Source: Sympetrum striolatum
Lineage: Eukaryota; Arthropoda; Insecta; Odonata; Libellulidae
Length of the DNA stretch: 64,000 nucleotides
Direction: 5' to 3'
Assembly: GCA_947579665.1 (NCBI GenBank)
Contig: OX388350.1
Coordinates: forward strand, 37,853,393 to 37,917,392
This document shows positions 44,751 to 55,970 of this stretch, in pieces. The position numbers were made by a program, and so were the translations under genes. Within the stretch, counting starts at the first letter, position 1; the number at the start of each line of letters is the position of its first letter. Under the pieces are notes generated by a model. That model was not told the DNA's origin, did no database searches, and saw only the letters and a program-made list of their open reading frames with translations.

Positions 44751-45280
44751 AGATACTCCTCGAATCTCTCGGAAACAGTTATTCTCACTGTTTCCGAATC
44801 TCCATTATTAGTCACGACGGCCTATCGTTAGAGTGTCTCCGTTCGTGATAATCGATTTCTTCGGGAAGCAAGCATTAAAATTTGGGAAAGGGGTGAAAGA
44901 TTATTCCTGGAAGTGTACGTGACTTGGTTGTCAGCTCGGGCGCCCACCTCAGCGGGAATCATACGGCTTCCGTAGCCTTTGGGATATTTATGGAGTCCAT
45001 GAATCAGTGAACGAATAAGGCACGCGAATTACTTCCAAATCCATTGTCATCGGGGCGATTGGATTACCTCCCGGAGGCAGATTCCGTGCGAAATTGATAA
45101 CGGCGGGGTTTCCTTCCCATTGCGCCCAACGTGGAGTACCTCTCCCTTAATAACAGATTCTGTACCTTAAATTAGATCGACTCTCGATCAGATAATGAGC
45201 ACCTCCTTCCCCTATCCATAACCTCGTCTTGGGGCGGAATTTCTAATTATTCCGCGGTTAAACCTGTCCTATCCATCTCT
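44750..45280. other. CpG-richer block with short hairpin
   Basis: TCGGAAACAG and CTGTTTCCGA (44769-44778, 44788-44797) form a perfect 10 bp stem. The rest is GC-richer single-copy DNA without long frames, the opposite of what a coding exon would show. Good candidate for conserved non-coding DNA. Confidence 0.3.
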
Positions 45281-45544
45281 TACATGTTGGCTATGTAAAT
45301 TCTGTGTCGCTCATTGAAACGATGTCATCAGAATACAAAGCTATGAGTATAATATTGCTTTAAAGATACTCGTTTATAAATCCGCGCATAATAAGACGTG
45401 GTTATCACAGATTAAATATGAATTAGTTTTGAATCTCATCCTCAAATATTGTAATGGATGATTTCGTTTTAAGAAAATTTTTGGAAAAAAATTTGAAAAA
45501 TTGCTTTAGGTTTTTAGAGATCGTAAAATAAAAAATATGTTGTA

Positions 45545-45735
45545 TTATACCCCTGATAAGGAGGGATTTGCCTTTAAAAAGCGCTTTGGGTTCTAAAAAG
45601 TACGATATTCCTTTCTTGTTCCCTCCGAATGCCGGGGAATGAGACGAGGAACGCCGACAAAGACGATTATTGGTGATTAAAAACCTCTAAAATATTAACA
45701 GCCGTGCTCAAAACTTTCTTCCTTTACAGTTGAAT
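45545..45735 (-). mobile_element. Family B repeat, copy 4
   Basis: Minus-strand copy: ACCCCTGATAAGGAGG, AAAAAGCGCTTTGGGTT, GCCGGGGAATGAGACGAGGAACGCCGACAAAGACG, AAACCTCTAA and AACAGCCGTGCTCAAAACTTTC. It appears close to full length for one arm (about 190 bp). Confidence 0.7.
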
Positions 45736-46149
45736 TGTTCTAATTATGGAAAGAGACTTTCAGAAGGAGTGGATGAATATGAATTAATAAATAACATATT
45801 TCCATTTTAATATTTTATCAGTTGCATCATGTAACTTTTAACGAGTATTTTCCTGCTGTGATGTATTTTTTCGAAGTGAAACAAAAGTTTTTTAAAACCG
45901 CAAAGTAGTTCAGTTAACATTTGCTTTAAATTTATTCTCCTTCCTTAAAATTTTAGAGTTAAATGTAAGAGGACACATTACTCATATCAATAAAATAAAA
46001 GTTGCTTTATTAATATTTTTATTACGTAAAATTTTCCATTTAAATATTCCTCATCCCATATCTTGATACCGACATTTTATTTTAAATACAATTACCTGCA
46101 TTCGTTATTGAAATTCATCATTATGAAATTTTCCATACATATCTAAATA

Positions 46150-46225
46150 AAGAAATTAATAACATCTATATTTCGGGCAGTATTGTGACTTTGAGGTCTC
46201 CTCTACCATTTAACCCATGCGTAAA
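46150..46225 (-). mobile_element. Family A LINE tail, 3'-only copy
   Basis: The minus strand reads ATGGGTTAAATGGTAGAGG...GTCACAATACTGCCCGAAATA, the end block of family A, directly next to the CpG-richer block that follows. Confidence 0.45.
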
Positions 46226-46229
46226 CCAA

Positions 46230-46830
46230 TAGGAAACAGTGATACGTGTTACGAAGCATAGCTCGCCTTCAAATGCACGGACACCACAAAGGCGCCCTTC
46301 ATATCCAAACGTGATGCTGAAACATAATCCCCATCCAAGACTTCGACGCCAATGTCTTCAGCACGAGCGACGTCCAATTCGCTCCCCTCGCACGGAATCG
46401 CATCCGATCCGTCATAAAGCGCTTTCCGCGGACAATCGATTCCATCCGGACTCGATCCCGATACCGCCCCGCACGCGATCCAATAAAGATTTCCAATACT
46501 TCCCCGATGGGCCCAATCTCAGTCAGTTCCAGGAAATTGCTCGCGCTAATGGCTCGGATGCACTCGGGCCGCCTAATCTGTTTTGCCGCATTCCTGCGTC
46601 GCCAAATAAAGGGCATTCCGTTATTCATATTAATGGCGGTGGAAATCGGCGTCGGAAAGTGCAATGCATTGACCTCGTGTGCTTTGGTGCTCCATACACA
46701 GAGCCATCTCCCAATAGAACGTAAGAGTTTTAGAAAATTAATGGAAACTGTTTTCGAGCTTGTCAAGAACGAAACGAGTAAGAAAGCGCGATGGTGTCTC
46801 GAATGATTTTAGTCAAAATTCGGTGTTTCG
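46230..46830. other. CpG-richer block, long ORFs on both strands
   Basis: A plus-strand frame of 161 codons (46239-46724) and a minus-strand frame of 155 codons (46299-46766) overlap almost completely. Neither shows a known domain. Overlap of this kind reflects few stop codons in GC-rich DNA. At most one could be coding. Splice-like sites exist (CCCAATCTCAG near 46521; GAAC|GTAAGA near 46720, plus strand) but the pair is not compelling. Confidence 0.3.
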
Positions 46831-47045
46831 TGGATATTATCTCGAATGCAATGATTGCCAGTTGTTATTCTAGTTGAAATGTTGGAATGCATTGTTGGAT
46901 ATTATTTAGAATGTATGGGCTTCGAGATCTCTCTTTCATTATATTATAATTAATTGGTTATTTATTATTTAAGACGAAAAATACATAATTACTTACTTAT
47001 TTATTACTATTATTTTACTATATGTTATTACTATTATTTTTCATG
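46831..47045. other. AT-rich stretch, nothing recognised
   Basis: AT-rich spacer before the hAT MITE. Confidence 0.4.
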
Positions 47046-47053
47046 CTTTAGAG

Positions 47054-47364
47054 CAGTGCTCCGCAACCTTTTCTCACCTACGGCACACCAAAAATCTTCC
47101 TGGAATTCCTCGGCACACTAAAACTAAAATATGTAGGTATTAAATTGATACATAAATTTTTCCATACTATATAAATTTAGTTATAATAATCATTCTATAC
47201 GACATTTGAAAAATAGACAATATTATGAAAAATAATTTGTCATTGTGTATTAAATACATAATGAAAAATTGTAAAATGTCAAATACATTGAATTTGACCG
47301 CGGCACACTTGTGACCGGCTCACGGCACACCATTGTGCCACGGCACACCGGTTGCGGAGCACTG
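47054..47364. mobile_element. Non-autonomous hAT element with 8 bp target duplication
   Basis: A 311 bp element begins CAGTGCTCCGCAACCTTTTC and ends with the inverse, CGGTTGCGGAGCACTG. It is flanked by CTTTAGAG on both sides (47046-47053 and 47365-47372), the 8 bp duplication expected of hAT transposons. CGGCACACC/GGTGTGCCG sub-terminal repeats occur several times. No transposase. Confidence 0.9.
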
Positions 47365-47372
47365 CTTTAGAG

Positions 47373-48255
47373 GAAAGGTAATTATTGTTAGTTAGTATTA
47401 TTTTAGACGACATGTAATGACTGATGTAGAGTTATGTATAGAGCTGTATTCACGTTTCACATTCACACATACGGACCGTTAATTGTAACATACATATGTA
47501 ATAATAATAATAAATTTCTCAATAAATATATATTGCAAATGGGTCATTCCGCACCAAACCTAACAAGAAAAAAAGAACGTCCTCGGATCTTTTTGAATTC
47601 AGTCGAAATATTTTCTGTAACAATAGAAACATTTCTGCAAATTTATAGGCTAGTAGTCCAAATATTTACAAAATGGCGGAGGGACAAAGTTTGCAATAAC
47701 GTGCGGAATTCGGCGTGCACGCATTCAGTCAAAGGTCGTTTCTCAAAATGTTTAAATACTTATTTTAAATCACTAAATTAGATATTCTTTTTATTAAGAA
47801 TTTAATGCGATTTATTTGAATAATCGTCTATTTAAACGCAAAAAACTTTTTTAATAGATTTGAAACTGAAAAAAATAAAAAATACCTCTTTAGCATATAA
47901 CAATTATTCCCAAAATTAACAACCAGTTTTCGTTGAATGTTGAAAATAAAGAAAGTGGTAATCCGGGGTGAATTTCTACAAAAAATATAATTTACCTCTG
48001 GGTCAAGGCACCATGCCGCTCGCTTACATACTTCCATATTCATAATCGGTAATATACGTATTTATTTTGGCGAAATTGTTATAATATAATCTCATTACCA
48101 TCTAACCCACGTTGAGCTAGAAATTCGAATGATTCGATAGATGAAGGTAAATCAATAAAGGCTCAATAAATCTCGTAACTTTCCTCCTGAAAATATTCAC
48201 GTTGGAAAGGTTAGGATATTACATACTCTCTTTAGGCTTTAAAAAACGTTCTTAT
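47373..48255. other. AT-rich stretch, nothing recognised
   Basis: The frames at 47434-47781 (115 codons, plus) and 47828-48043 (71 codons, minus) are unrecognised. The latter begins MNMEVCKRAAWCLDPE before a donor-like AGAG|GTAAAT at about 47993 but lacks an acceptor. No gene called. Confidence 0.35.
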
Positions 48256-48259
48256 AAAT

Positions 48260-48409
48260 GATAAACAAACTTTGTTTTTTTCCACAATAAAACTTTAATG
48301 GGCGACCGGTTTCAGCTAAAAGCTATTATGAGGTCACCTAATGATAGCTTGTAGCTGAAACTGGTCGTTCATTTAAGTTTTATTGTCGAAATTACAAAGT
48401 TTGTTTATC
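48260..48409. mobile_element. Inverted repeat with decayed hammerhead-like cores (element 3)
   Basis: Arms GATAAACAAACTTTGT...GCGACCGGTTTCAGCT...AGCTATTA (48260-48328) and TAATGATAGCT...AGCTGAAACTGGTCG...ACAAAGTTTGTTTATC (48339-48409) are inverted copies. The right arm reads CTAATGA, stem II AGCT-TGT-AGCT, GAAA, ACTGGT and the triplet GTC at 48338-48366, a hammerhead layout in which the invariant G5 is A. The left arm read on the minus strand has the same stem II and GAAACCGGTC but a more decayed core. The GAAACCGGTCG block is widespread in Penelope-type repeats. Confidence 0.55.
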
Positions 48410-49690
48410 ATTTCTAATGTCGTTCCACTAAGTGCGGCCAGAGAACTTAGATTTCAAACGTTTTTATATTTATATATTTTATATGAAAATCAGGTGGAGT
48501 CAGGTGGGGAAACTTAATTATCTTTGTATTCTATTTTCCCACTTTTTCGTGGAAATCCTCTCGAATCAATCTTTGAATCTCTAATTCAATTTACATAAAA
48601 AATTTCATCTTTATAAACTGAAGTAGAGTCAAATACGTATTGGCCGTAATTTAAAGGTCATCCTTTAATGTTTTTTTAAAAACTTCAATCTTAACCTCTC
48701 CGGTATAGACCAAAGGAACTTCAGGCGTTCTTGAACTCCGAGGTTCAAAATAATAAATTACGAATTTATTGGAATTTGAGTACTTAGGAAATACATAGAA
48801 TTTTGATTAAAAAATCTAGTCGCTTATGCTTTTAAAAGAAAACTGACCTGTTTTGGGTACTAAAAACCAATTTTTAAATATTCTTTGAAGAAGTATTTTG
48901 TCATGTTTTCTTTACGCATTCACTCTAAACTTACCTTACAAAAAACAGTACGCTTTCCAATTCCAGTCGGAATTAATCTTGATAAAGGTCAAATTAATAT
49001 GAACAGGATAAAAGTTTTAACTTTTCGAATTACATACCAATATAAAATAAAATGAGCATAAGGAAAAACAGCATGTTGTATAAATATTGTATGTTGTATG
49101 GCATATAGTTCGATTATTCCTGCTGCCGCATCTCCACGAATGGAATATTAGCAATTGCCTATTTGTATCAGATAGACGGAATCGCGTTTTTGAATAAATT
49201 TTGTCAGCCAAGTTGGTGGGTGTAATATTAAGAAAGCTATTGGGGTAAGAAGGATTGAAGATGATATGAAGAAGATAATTAATGACATTCCTTGCTTTAC
49301 ATACCATACTTAATGAAATGAAAAGCGTTATTCATCGAGTTACTATTATTTATAAGTACGTGTTTCACGTATATCATAGTTTAGCTCAGTAACGAAACCT
49401 AATTCCTTATTTTGCCATTAAGCATCGTTTCTTTCTTAAAGCTCTGATATAATCTAATGGTGAAGGGTTTCAGGTTCAAACGTGCCTTCTTGTAGAATAA
49501 TTTGCAAATAATAGAAAATTTATTGGATAATAATTAAGAAAATTAAATTAAAAAGGATTGAGGAATATATTATTTGGTTTAACGGATACCAAAATGTTAT
49601 TATAATAGCTTTATAATGAAAATTGTGCAGTACCTTCTTTTAGGAGATATGGAACGGTAAATATCCTTGTTTACAAAAAATAGAGTAAAA
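48410..49690. other. AT-rich stretch, nothing recognised
   Basis: A 96-codon minus-strand frame (49017-49307) is unrecognised. No repeat recognised. Confidence 0.4.
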
Positions 49691-49860
49691 CAGTGGCATG
49701 ACTGGGACTCGAACCCAGGTCTTTCACTTTCCGGGCATGTCTTCCTATCACTTAACTACCGCCTGACTTCTTATTTGTTAACGGGAAATTTAACCAACCA
49801 ATAACAGATCTTTTCGTCGAGCCAACGGACACACAAAACTATGTAATGTGGAATCCAACA
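49690..49860 (-). mobile_element. tRNA-derived SINE (family E), copy 1
   Basis: On the minus strand TAGTTAAGTGATAGG fits an A-box and GGTTCGAGTCC (about 49702-49715) is a perfect B-box, with a complete T-arm CTGGG/CCCAG between GACC and TCATGCC. Upstream, GTCCGTTGGCTCGACGAAAAGATCTG parallels the 61593 copy. The anticodon region has a shared GCCCGGAAAGT block and does not fold as a normal arm, so this is a SINE rather than a tRNA gene. Confidence 0.65.
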
Positions 49861-50580
49861 AAATGAAACAAGTAATGATGACGTAAAGAAGTACCATAAT
49901 TTAAGATTATTTAATGGGGCACGCTTCCTCGTGGTGAGTTAAACTTCTTTCCATCATCATAAAGTTATTGAAAGAGGAAATAATTAAATTTTAGACAACT
50001 ACTGAAGTGTTTATTTCCAAATACGGACCTACTGAATTTTCCAAGTTTACTTTTTTAGTAAAATAGATATTAGATAGAGAGAGAGATATGAATGAATTAA
50101 TAATTTATATCAACAAGACTGCCCCTCACGAAGAAATTATTGTTTCTAGGGCAATAGTTAGAGATTAATATGCTGTTTCGATAAATTTATCCATCTATAT
50201 TGCGCCCCCGTAATAATTCTGAAAAGAACTCCCTGGGACCGTACTCCTGTTGTCCAGCTGTAACTGTGGCTTTGCGTGTGTGTGTTTATATATGTAAACA
50301 CAGAAGGAGTACTTATTGGCACTTTCTGCTTCAGGATAGTTTTAGGTGAAAGGCTTGGCGACAAGAATCAGTAGGAATATTCTTTCTATAAAAATAACGA
50401 AGTCTCCCGAACGCAATCCGTTTATTTGTATACCACGCATTACGGTCTTACAAGTATTTGTATGTATAAATGTTAGTACGATGGATGTATAATGGACAAA
50501 ATGCAGCAAATCACTATTAGTAGGGAAAATCAGCTCCAGAGAATGCCGCATTCGCGAGGTGTAAATGAGATGCAAAGGTG
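49861..50580. other. AT-rich stretch, nothing recognised
   Basis: Includes GATAGAGAGAGAGATA near 50070. Frames of 68 and 81 codons on the minus strand are unrecognised. Confidence 0.4.
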
Positions 50581-51120
50581 GCGCCAAAAGCTAATCATAT
50601 TTTAATCACAAAAGAGACTTCACCTCCCAATCATCCCGCTTCAATTTGCGCACCTTATCTCCTGAATTTCTCATGACAGAACGCTACAGTCGATCTGTTT
50701 TCGCTGCAAAAAGTAGACCCGCCGCTTCACAATCGCGAACCGCCGGCTTCGACCTCATTAACCCGCTTTACCTCATCGGACGGCCGGTCCAATGATATTC
50801 CCTCATGGAATTCGTACACAGAAAACACATTAGCCTGTCGATCGCGTGATAGCGCCAATAAATGGCGAGTTCTTTCTATCGCCGAGAGCGTGACACGTTT
50901 TTTGGTCTCCAGGGGGCGGCACTCGAGGACACTGTAACACATCGTCGCAATGGACGTGGACCACGGTGACACTTCGATCCTTTTTCGAGGATTTTATTTA
51001 AAATTTTCTCCGAACCTTTCGAGTTTAAATTAGCGCCGGAGAGATTTCCCTTGTCCCTAATGGGATCAGGTAATTAGGATTCAAACTACACGAGCGCACG
51101 GTAGGATTAGAAATAAAATT
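50580..51120. other. CpG-richer block with a CTCF-like word
   Basis: GC- and CpG-rich relative to its surroundings. CCAGGGGGCGGCACTCG near 50912 resembles the CTCF core (CCGCGNGGNGGCAG) at most positions. The 81-codon minus-strand frame is unrecognised. Candidate insulator or enhancer DNA, unproven. Confidence 0.3.
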
Positions 51121-52495
51121 GGTAGGGGGAAGATGTCTGTTAATTTGGGAGTCGAAGAGATCTATTGCAATATCCGAGCGAGTTTCGAGTATCGTATCGT
51201 ATTTGGGTTTTAATGAATTTCTCGATATGCGAAACATAAATATAATTTTAATCGAATTTTCGAAATTATTTATATCGATCCTTTGGAGATGGCAAATTTT
51301 TTTGATTCAAAATCTTGATTGAATATGATAAAAAAGTTTCACTGTTTTAGTAGTTAAAGAAGCTACGTAGTTGCAATAATGATATGGAAACATGTTAATA
51401 TATTACGATTATTGTGTTTACAATTTTAAACTACAAACCGACTTACACATTGAAGAATGAATATAATGCAATGTAATACAATAGCTTCACGCATCACTTC
51501 GTGTATACTTTGGAGGATGTTCGTGCACCAATTCTCTAAATTATGGTGTTCCTTGGAACATATACAAATTTATTCGATAATTTTATGCATCTTATGTACT
51601 TTGGTGGATCTATCTGCTTTTTATAAAATGTATTTATCACGGATATAAACATTTTCAATTAGCACTCCAAAGTGGAATGTGCCTGATCCACTATACAATT
51701 GGGTAATATTTTGCCTTCCTAAAATTTTCAAAATTTCAAAGACTTTTGGGTACTTTTCTCTTAGTATAATGCGAGTATATTACTGATATCGTCCTGATTA
51801 TGAATTCAGATTGTTAAAGCTGATAGTCAGAGATTTGTTTTTATTATTAATCTCACCTAATCATGCGGAAATAAATGGTATGAAACTAAACTGATAATCA
51901 GGGACGACAATTCATATTATCGAAAATGTCAATCTTGATTTACAAATACAAAGTATAATCTTCCGATCTGAGAAGTATATTAAGTACAATCATCACGGGA
52001 TTTGTATTATTTCCATTATGTTTTCATTAAATCGTTCTTTATTTCATATCTCACGCTTTCCTTTGCAAATCATTGAACGATTCACTGAAGCTCAGAACCG
52101 AGATCGTGGTAAAAACCCACTGGAGACATTTTTTTCTTTCAGTCATTTGGTATTCTGCGGTTTTGTGGCTTCAGCTTTCATCAATCCGGTTCATTGGCTT
52201 GGAAACGAAGAAAGGAGAAAAGAAAATCAGGATGATATTCGATAACCGTGATGCACTCTCGTAACCTACTGAACGAACTCATGACTGATTCATTAGGCCT
52301 CCACAGTCACACGGTCGACGATCGACGAGTCGAGTCGTATTCGGTCATTTCATAAGATGGAACTCGACATTTGATTCGAAAATAATTCTAATAAAAATTC
52401 AATAAAAGTTTCACTCGTAACTACAATCGAATACTATGTGATATTGGGTGTTTGAATAATATTTTTATAAATGAATAAATGCTTAGCTGTTATAT
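51121..52495. other. AT-rich stretch with small CpG patch at 52290-52360
   Basis: Several 63-75 codon frames, none recognised. The small patch contains CACGGTCGACGATCGACGAGTCGAGTCG, a short internally repeated CGA-rich run. Confidence 0.4.
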
Positions 52496-52499
52496 TTCA

Positions 52500-52830
52500 T
52501 CCTTTTGGGTTACATCTTATTCTACGATAGATTGAATCATTTATACACTATGAAAAACTGTTAAACGTGGAAAAATATTTAAAATATAATATTTTGAGTC
52601 CCTAAGAAATACTCTTTATCATTGCCCAATAGCTTTGTCAAGACTGTCAATATCAGTAATAATTGCTTACTAAATAAATAAGTAATTACACCCCGCGTCT
52701 TATTCTGTGATAGATTTAATGATTCAGTACATTATCCAAGAACAGCCAAATGTGACAAAAAATATTCGATTCCCTAAAGAAATATTCTTAATCGTTTCCC
52801 AATAGCGCTGTCAGAATCAAGCCAAGCCAA
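52500..52830 (+). repeat. Diverged tandem duplication, ~180 bp period
   Basis: CTTATTCT[AG][CT]GATAGATT[GT]AAT.ATT, AAAAATATT, TCCCTAA[GA], GAAATA[CT]TCTT[TA]ATC[AG]TT.CCCAATAG[CT][TG][CT]TGTCA occur in order in 52510-52650 and 52695-52825. Confidence 0.65.
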
Positions 52831-53635
52831 ATCTAGCGATTGATTTTCGCGTACTCAAAGAACGTTCGAAGCAAAAGTGAACTTACGAGGTTTTAGAAAC
52901 AGCTATTCTTTTAAGATAGATTATTTTTGATCTTTTATCGTATACAAACGAATGGATTCGGTACATGATGAGGAATACTATATTCAATCTTCCCTGCATA
53001 CAATTGTATGAATCACTTAACCTTATTTTCGGATATTTAAGAGAGTTTTCGGTAAGAATGAGTAAAAAAACCATTTCATTCAACGAAATTAATAAATTCA
53101 GTGTTATAAAATTTATTTATCGTTAATATAGGTCACTATGAATGATGAATTATCTTACTTTACATAGTAATGGGATGGGATAGGATACCTTAAAACACTG
53201 ATTTCGCAAAATTGTTGTTATTTAATGCTATTTCGGTAAGACGACGACATGTTAATTATAGATAGCCAAAAGTAGAATTGATATCTCAATTATTTAATCG
53301 ATAAAGTAGCGATGTAATACGTCGTGCATTCTTATCCAGTTACTTGGATGTATGTTTGAATATAGGTTAGAAATATCTCCACCTTATTTGACCTATTTTA
53401 AACTTGAGAATAGCAATAACAATAACCGAAGACTCCTTTCGGTGTATGACGCCGGAACAGAACAAAATTTCTAGAAACTTCGGCCACATTAGCAGAACTC
53501 TATTGCTATACTTTCGGCAACTCGGAGAGGAAACGAACCTCAAGAGAAGTTCTTAGAAGCAATTACCTGAATAGGACCACTTTCTAACATTTCCTCTTAT
53601 AAAAAGCAGTTAGTATAGGTGAGAGAAATGATAGC
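52831..53635. other. Non-coding, grading into CpG-richer DNA at 53440
   Basis: AT-rich, then GC-richer from about 53440. On the minus strand CTATTCAG|GTAATT near 53567 is donor-like and TATACTAAC near 53614 branch-point-like, but a 27 base exon between them would be speculative. Confidence 0.35.
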
Positions 53636-53639
53636 TTAC

Positions 53640-53758
53640 CTTGAGTAGCGTCCGCATTCCTCGACGATTTCTATGAGTCCACTGGAAGGAGACACTCTTG
53701 GATAGTTGCAGCGTCGGAATGAGCCGAAGTATGCATCCACTGTTCCAAGCAAGCGACC
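53640..53758 (-). CDS. Best candidate coding exon (unrecognised protein)
   Basis: On the minus strand a strong acceptor with a long pyrimidine tract (TTGTTCTCTTTTCATTCCTTAG) is followed by 119 bases and a near-consensus donor (CTCAAG|GTAAGC). One frame, starting at the first base, reads GRL and then LGTVDAYFGSFRRCNYPRV and continues ...SGLIEIVEECGRYS without a stop, leaving two bases for the next codon. A second frame is also open, but its composition is less protein-like; the third has a stop. The translation looks like a globular or extracellular segment with two cysteines, but I cannot name the family. It is single copy in the window. It sits in a CpG-richer patch, and the flanks drop quickly to AT-rich DNA as an exon-intron boundary should. 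Confidence 0.5.
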
Positions 53759-53759
53759 C

Positions 53760-54779
53760 TAAGGAATGAAAAGAGAACAATTTAAAAATGGTTTGGAATT
53801 CTTCGAAATAAGACGCTTTTTTAAGTTTAGCATGGAAGTATTAGTATGTTAATCATTGGTCACAAAACCTCATGGATGGATACTAGAAAAAAAAACAAAA
53901 AGTTTTAGTAAACTTAAAAAGTTATAAAAAATATTAAATGTTTCAGTAAAGTTGTAAGTAAAATTAAAAACTTGACAAATGAGCCTTCCGGTAACGAAAT
54001 GTGAGACAAGCAGGGGATCGCGTGGCAGGGTGATGTACGGTTGGGATTTCGTGGACTTTTGGGAAGCTATGACTCTTTTGGAAAAATATTTCTGCATTAA
54101 TACTTCCTAAGCATTTATAAAGCGAACGACCTCTCTATTGCTATGCATTCGTATTTTTTAAATTTTTATTTCTTAGCAACTGATCGTTAAGGCAAATTAA
54201 TTTTTATGTAACTATACCGATTATTTTGTATTGTGTAAAATATCGTCATTGTTAGAGCTCTGGTTTCACATTCATTATCTTGAGTCAGATGACGTTCTAC
54301 TAATTCACTGCTGGAAAGCTGTTTACGGAGCTTTATTATATTTTTCAGTTATAATGCTACTCAAATTGAGAGTTTTAGCTTTAAGATCAGGAGTAGACTA
54401 TAATAGGTCGTTATTATTAACACTGAATTTTTGTGCTTTAATTTTAAAATTCCTACTCCTTAAAAATCTCAAAATGAAAGGCTGTGATGAAATATCGCTA
54501 TGAGCATCATGGAGAATCAGTAATTATAAACTCTTGGTATATTTGATGGAAATATAACAGTTCAAGGTGAAAATTTAAGTTCCTCTGCGATGAACTTACC
54601 GAAGTATTCACTCATAAACCTTTTAGTCTTTCATTTGTATGTATTTCTTAATTTAATTTCATTTTCTTTGTTTCTTTGAAATTGATCTCCTATTGTTCAA
54701 TTTTTATTTTAATTCATCTATAATTAATGTCAGTTTAGTGAAGTTGATTTATTTTATCAGATTGTTTGTAGTGAATTTA
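53760..54779. other. AT-rich stretch, nothing recognised
   Basis: Frames of 75 (minus) and 90 (plus, 54231-54503) codons are AT-rich, leucine-heavy and unrecognised. Confidence 0.4.
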
Positions 54780-55137
54780 TGTTTTTCCCCTTTCTTTTTA
54801 TACAATGTTTATATTTTCACTGCCTGTCTATCATAACCCTTTTCTTTCTCCTTCATCAAAAATATAGTTTTCTATCTTTAGGTTTCGCAGGTTTTTCACA
54901 CTTCCCTTCTAGTGAGTGTTTTCCTGCAGTGGAAATTTTTTCCAGAGCCCTCAGCTTAGGTTTTTTCAATCCACAAATTACTTTTCTTCGTGTACTTTTG
55001 CAAACTATCTATTTCTTTCTGTTTCGCATATGACGATGGGTTAGGTGTAAGAAAAAACTATCTAGTCTCAATCTAACCCGAATAAAGGCCATTTATTATT
55101 ATTATTATCATTATTATTATTATCATTATTATTATTA
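54780..55137 (+). mobile_element. Family A LINE tail, long copy 4
   Basis: GGTTTCGCAGGTTTTTCACAC, GTTTTCCTGCAGTG, CTTAGGTTTTTTCAATCCAC, GACGATGGGTTAGG, AGTCTCAATCTAACCCGAATAAAGG and a 45 bp (ATT/ATC)n tail. With 15850-16240 it defines the 3' end of the family. Confidence 0.65.
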
Positions 55138-55535
55138 AGTTATTACAATTTAGCATTATCAGTCGATATACAAAGATTTTCGCATGAGTATTACAGTTTA
55201 AACTTGCCAGAACCTTATCAGTATAGACATATTGGCCTTCAGGATATATCAAACGTTTCAAATGGTCCATAGATTGTTATTATCCTGATGAATTAATCCG
55301 CTTAAAATTCAGTCCGTGTGCTAATTAGAATCATATCGTCATTGGCCTACACTTTAGATGCAATAATGGTGGTTGCTCCTGTAAAAACATAAAAATTAGA
55401 TAAATAAATCGAAGAAAAAAATTATCTAACGATATCGAGAAATTTCATTTTCTAGGCATTTTCAATGCACTAATTTCCATCTATATATATTGAAAGGTTA
55501 ACACATTTTAAATATTACATGAAAGGAATGGATCG
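55138..55535. other. AT-rich stretch, nothing recognised
   Basis: The 65-codon minus-strand frame is driven by the trinucleotide tail. Confidence 0.4.
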
Positions 55536-55970
55536 ACGCCTTTGTCATTGATGTTAAAGAGGAAAGATGATTACCCACATCATACGACAAAGGCATCGGC
55601 CAACGAGTTAACATTACATGTGAAAATACAGCTCCACAGAAAACATTGTTTGGGTCATCTCTGCGTGAGGAAGCAATCAGCTATGCAACAAATAGCAGTT
55701 TTCGAGGAAGGGGACGCCTTGAAGGTTGTAATGGGTATCTGGCATTCTGTTTCAGCCTTTATTGACCGACCGTCCCCCGAATTCTGCCTCGTACATATAG
55801 CGTTTGTTTACCAGCCTTTAACCCGGACTAAACGGCCCCGAAAGTGTGACCCTCGCTCCCCTAGGGGAGGCGAAATGCTCATAAACCTCCCGGCTGTTTA
55901 TGTACGCATGCGTGTCCTATCGTGCCGTTGTGTACGATATTTCCAGATACTCGTTCGGCAACGTTTTTAA
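55536..55970 (+). other. CpG-richer block with unrecognised 142-codon ORF
   Basis: The plus-strand frame at 55542-55970 includes MQQIAVFEEGDALKVVMG and a C-rich tail and shows no known domain. CAGCCTTTATTGACCGACCG and TTTGTTTACCAGCCTTTA resemble homeodomain and forkhead-type sites, which fits regulatory DNA as well as an exon. Confidence 0.3.

Noticed and set aside
46239..46766. Overlapping 161- and 155-codon ORFs on opposite strands as genes
   Set aside because: Both strands are open over the same GC-rich DNA, neither protein shows a domain, and there is no convincing splice context.
47993..48043. Short exon MNMEVCKRAAWCLDPE before AGAG|GTAAAT
   Set aside because: No acceptor or promoter evidence upstream, and the peptide is unrecognised.
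49692..49770. Functional tRNA gene on the minus strand
   Set aside because: A- and B-boxes and the T-arm are good, but the anticodon arm does not fold and three related copies exist, so it is a SINE.
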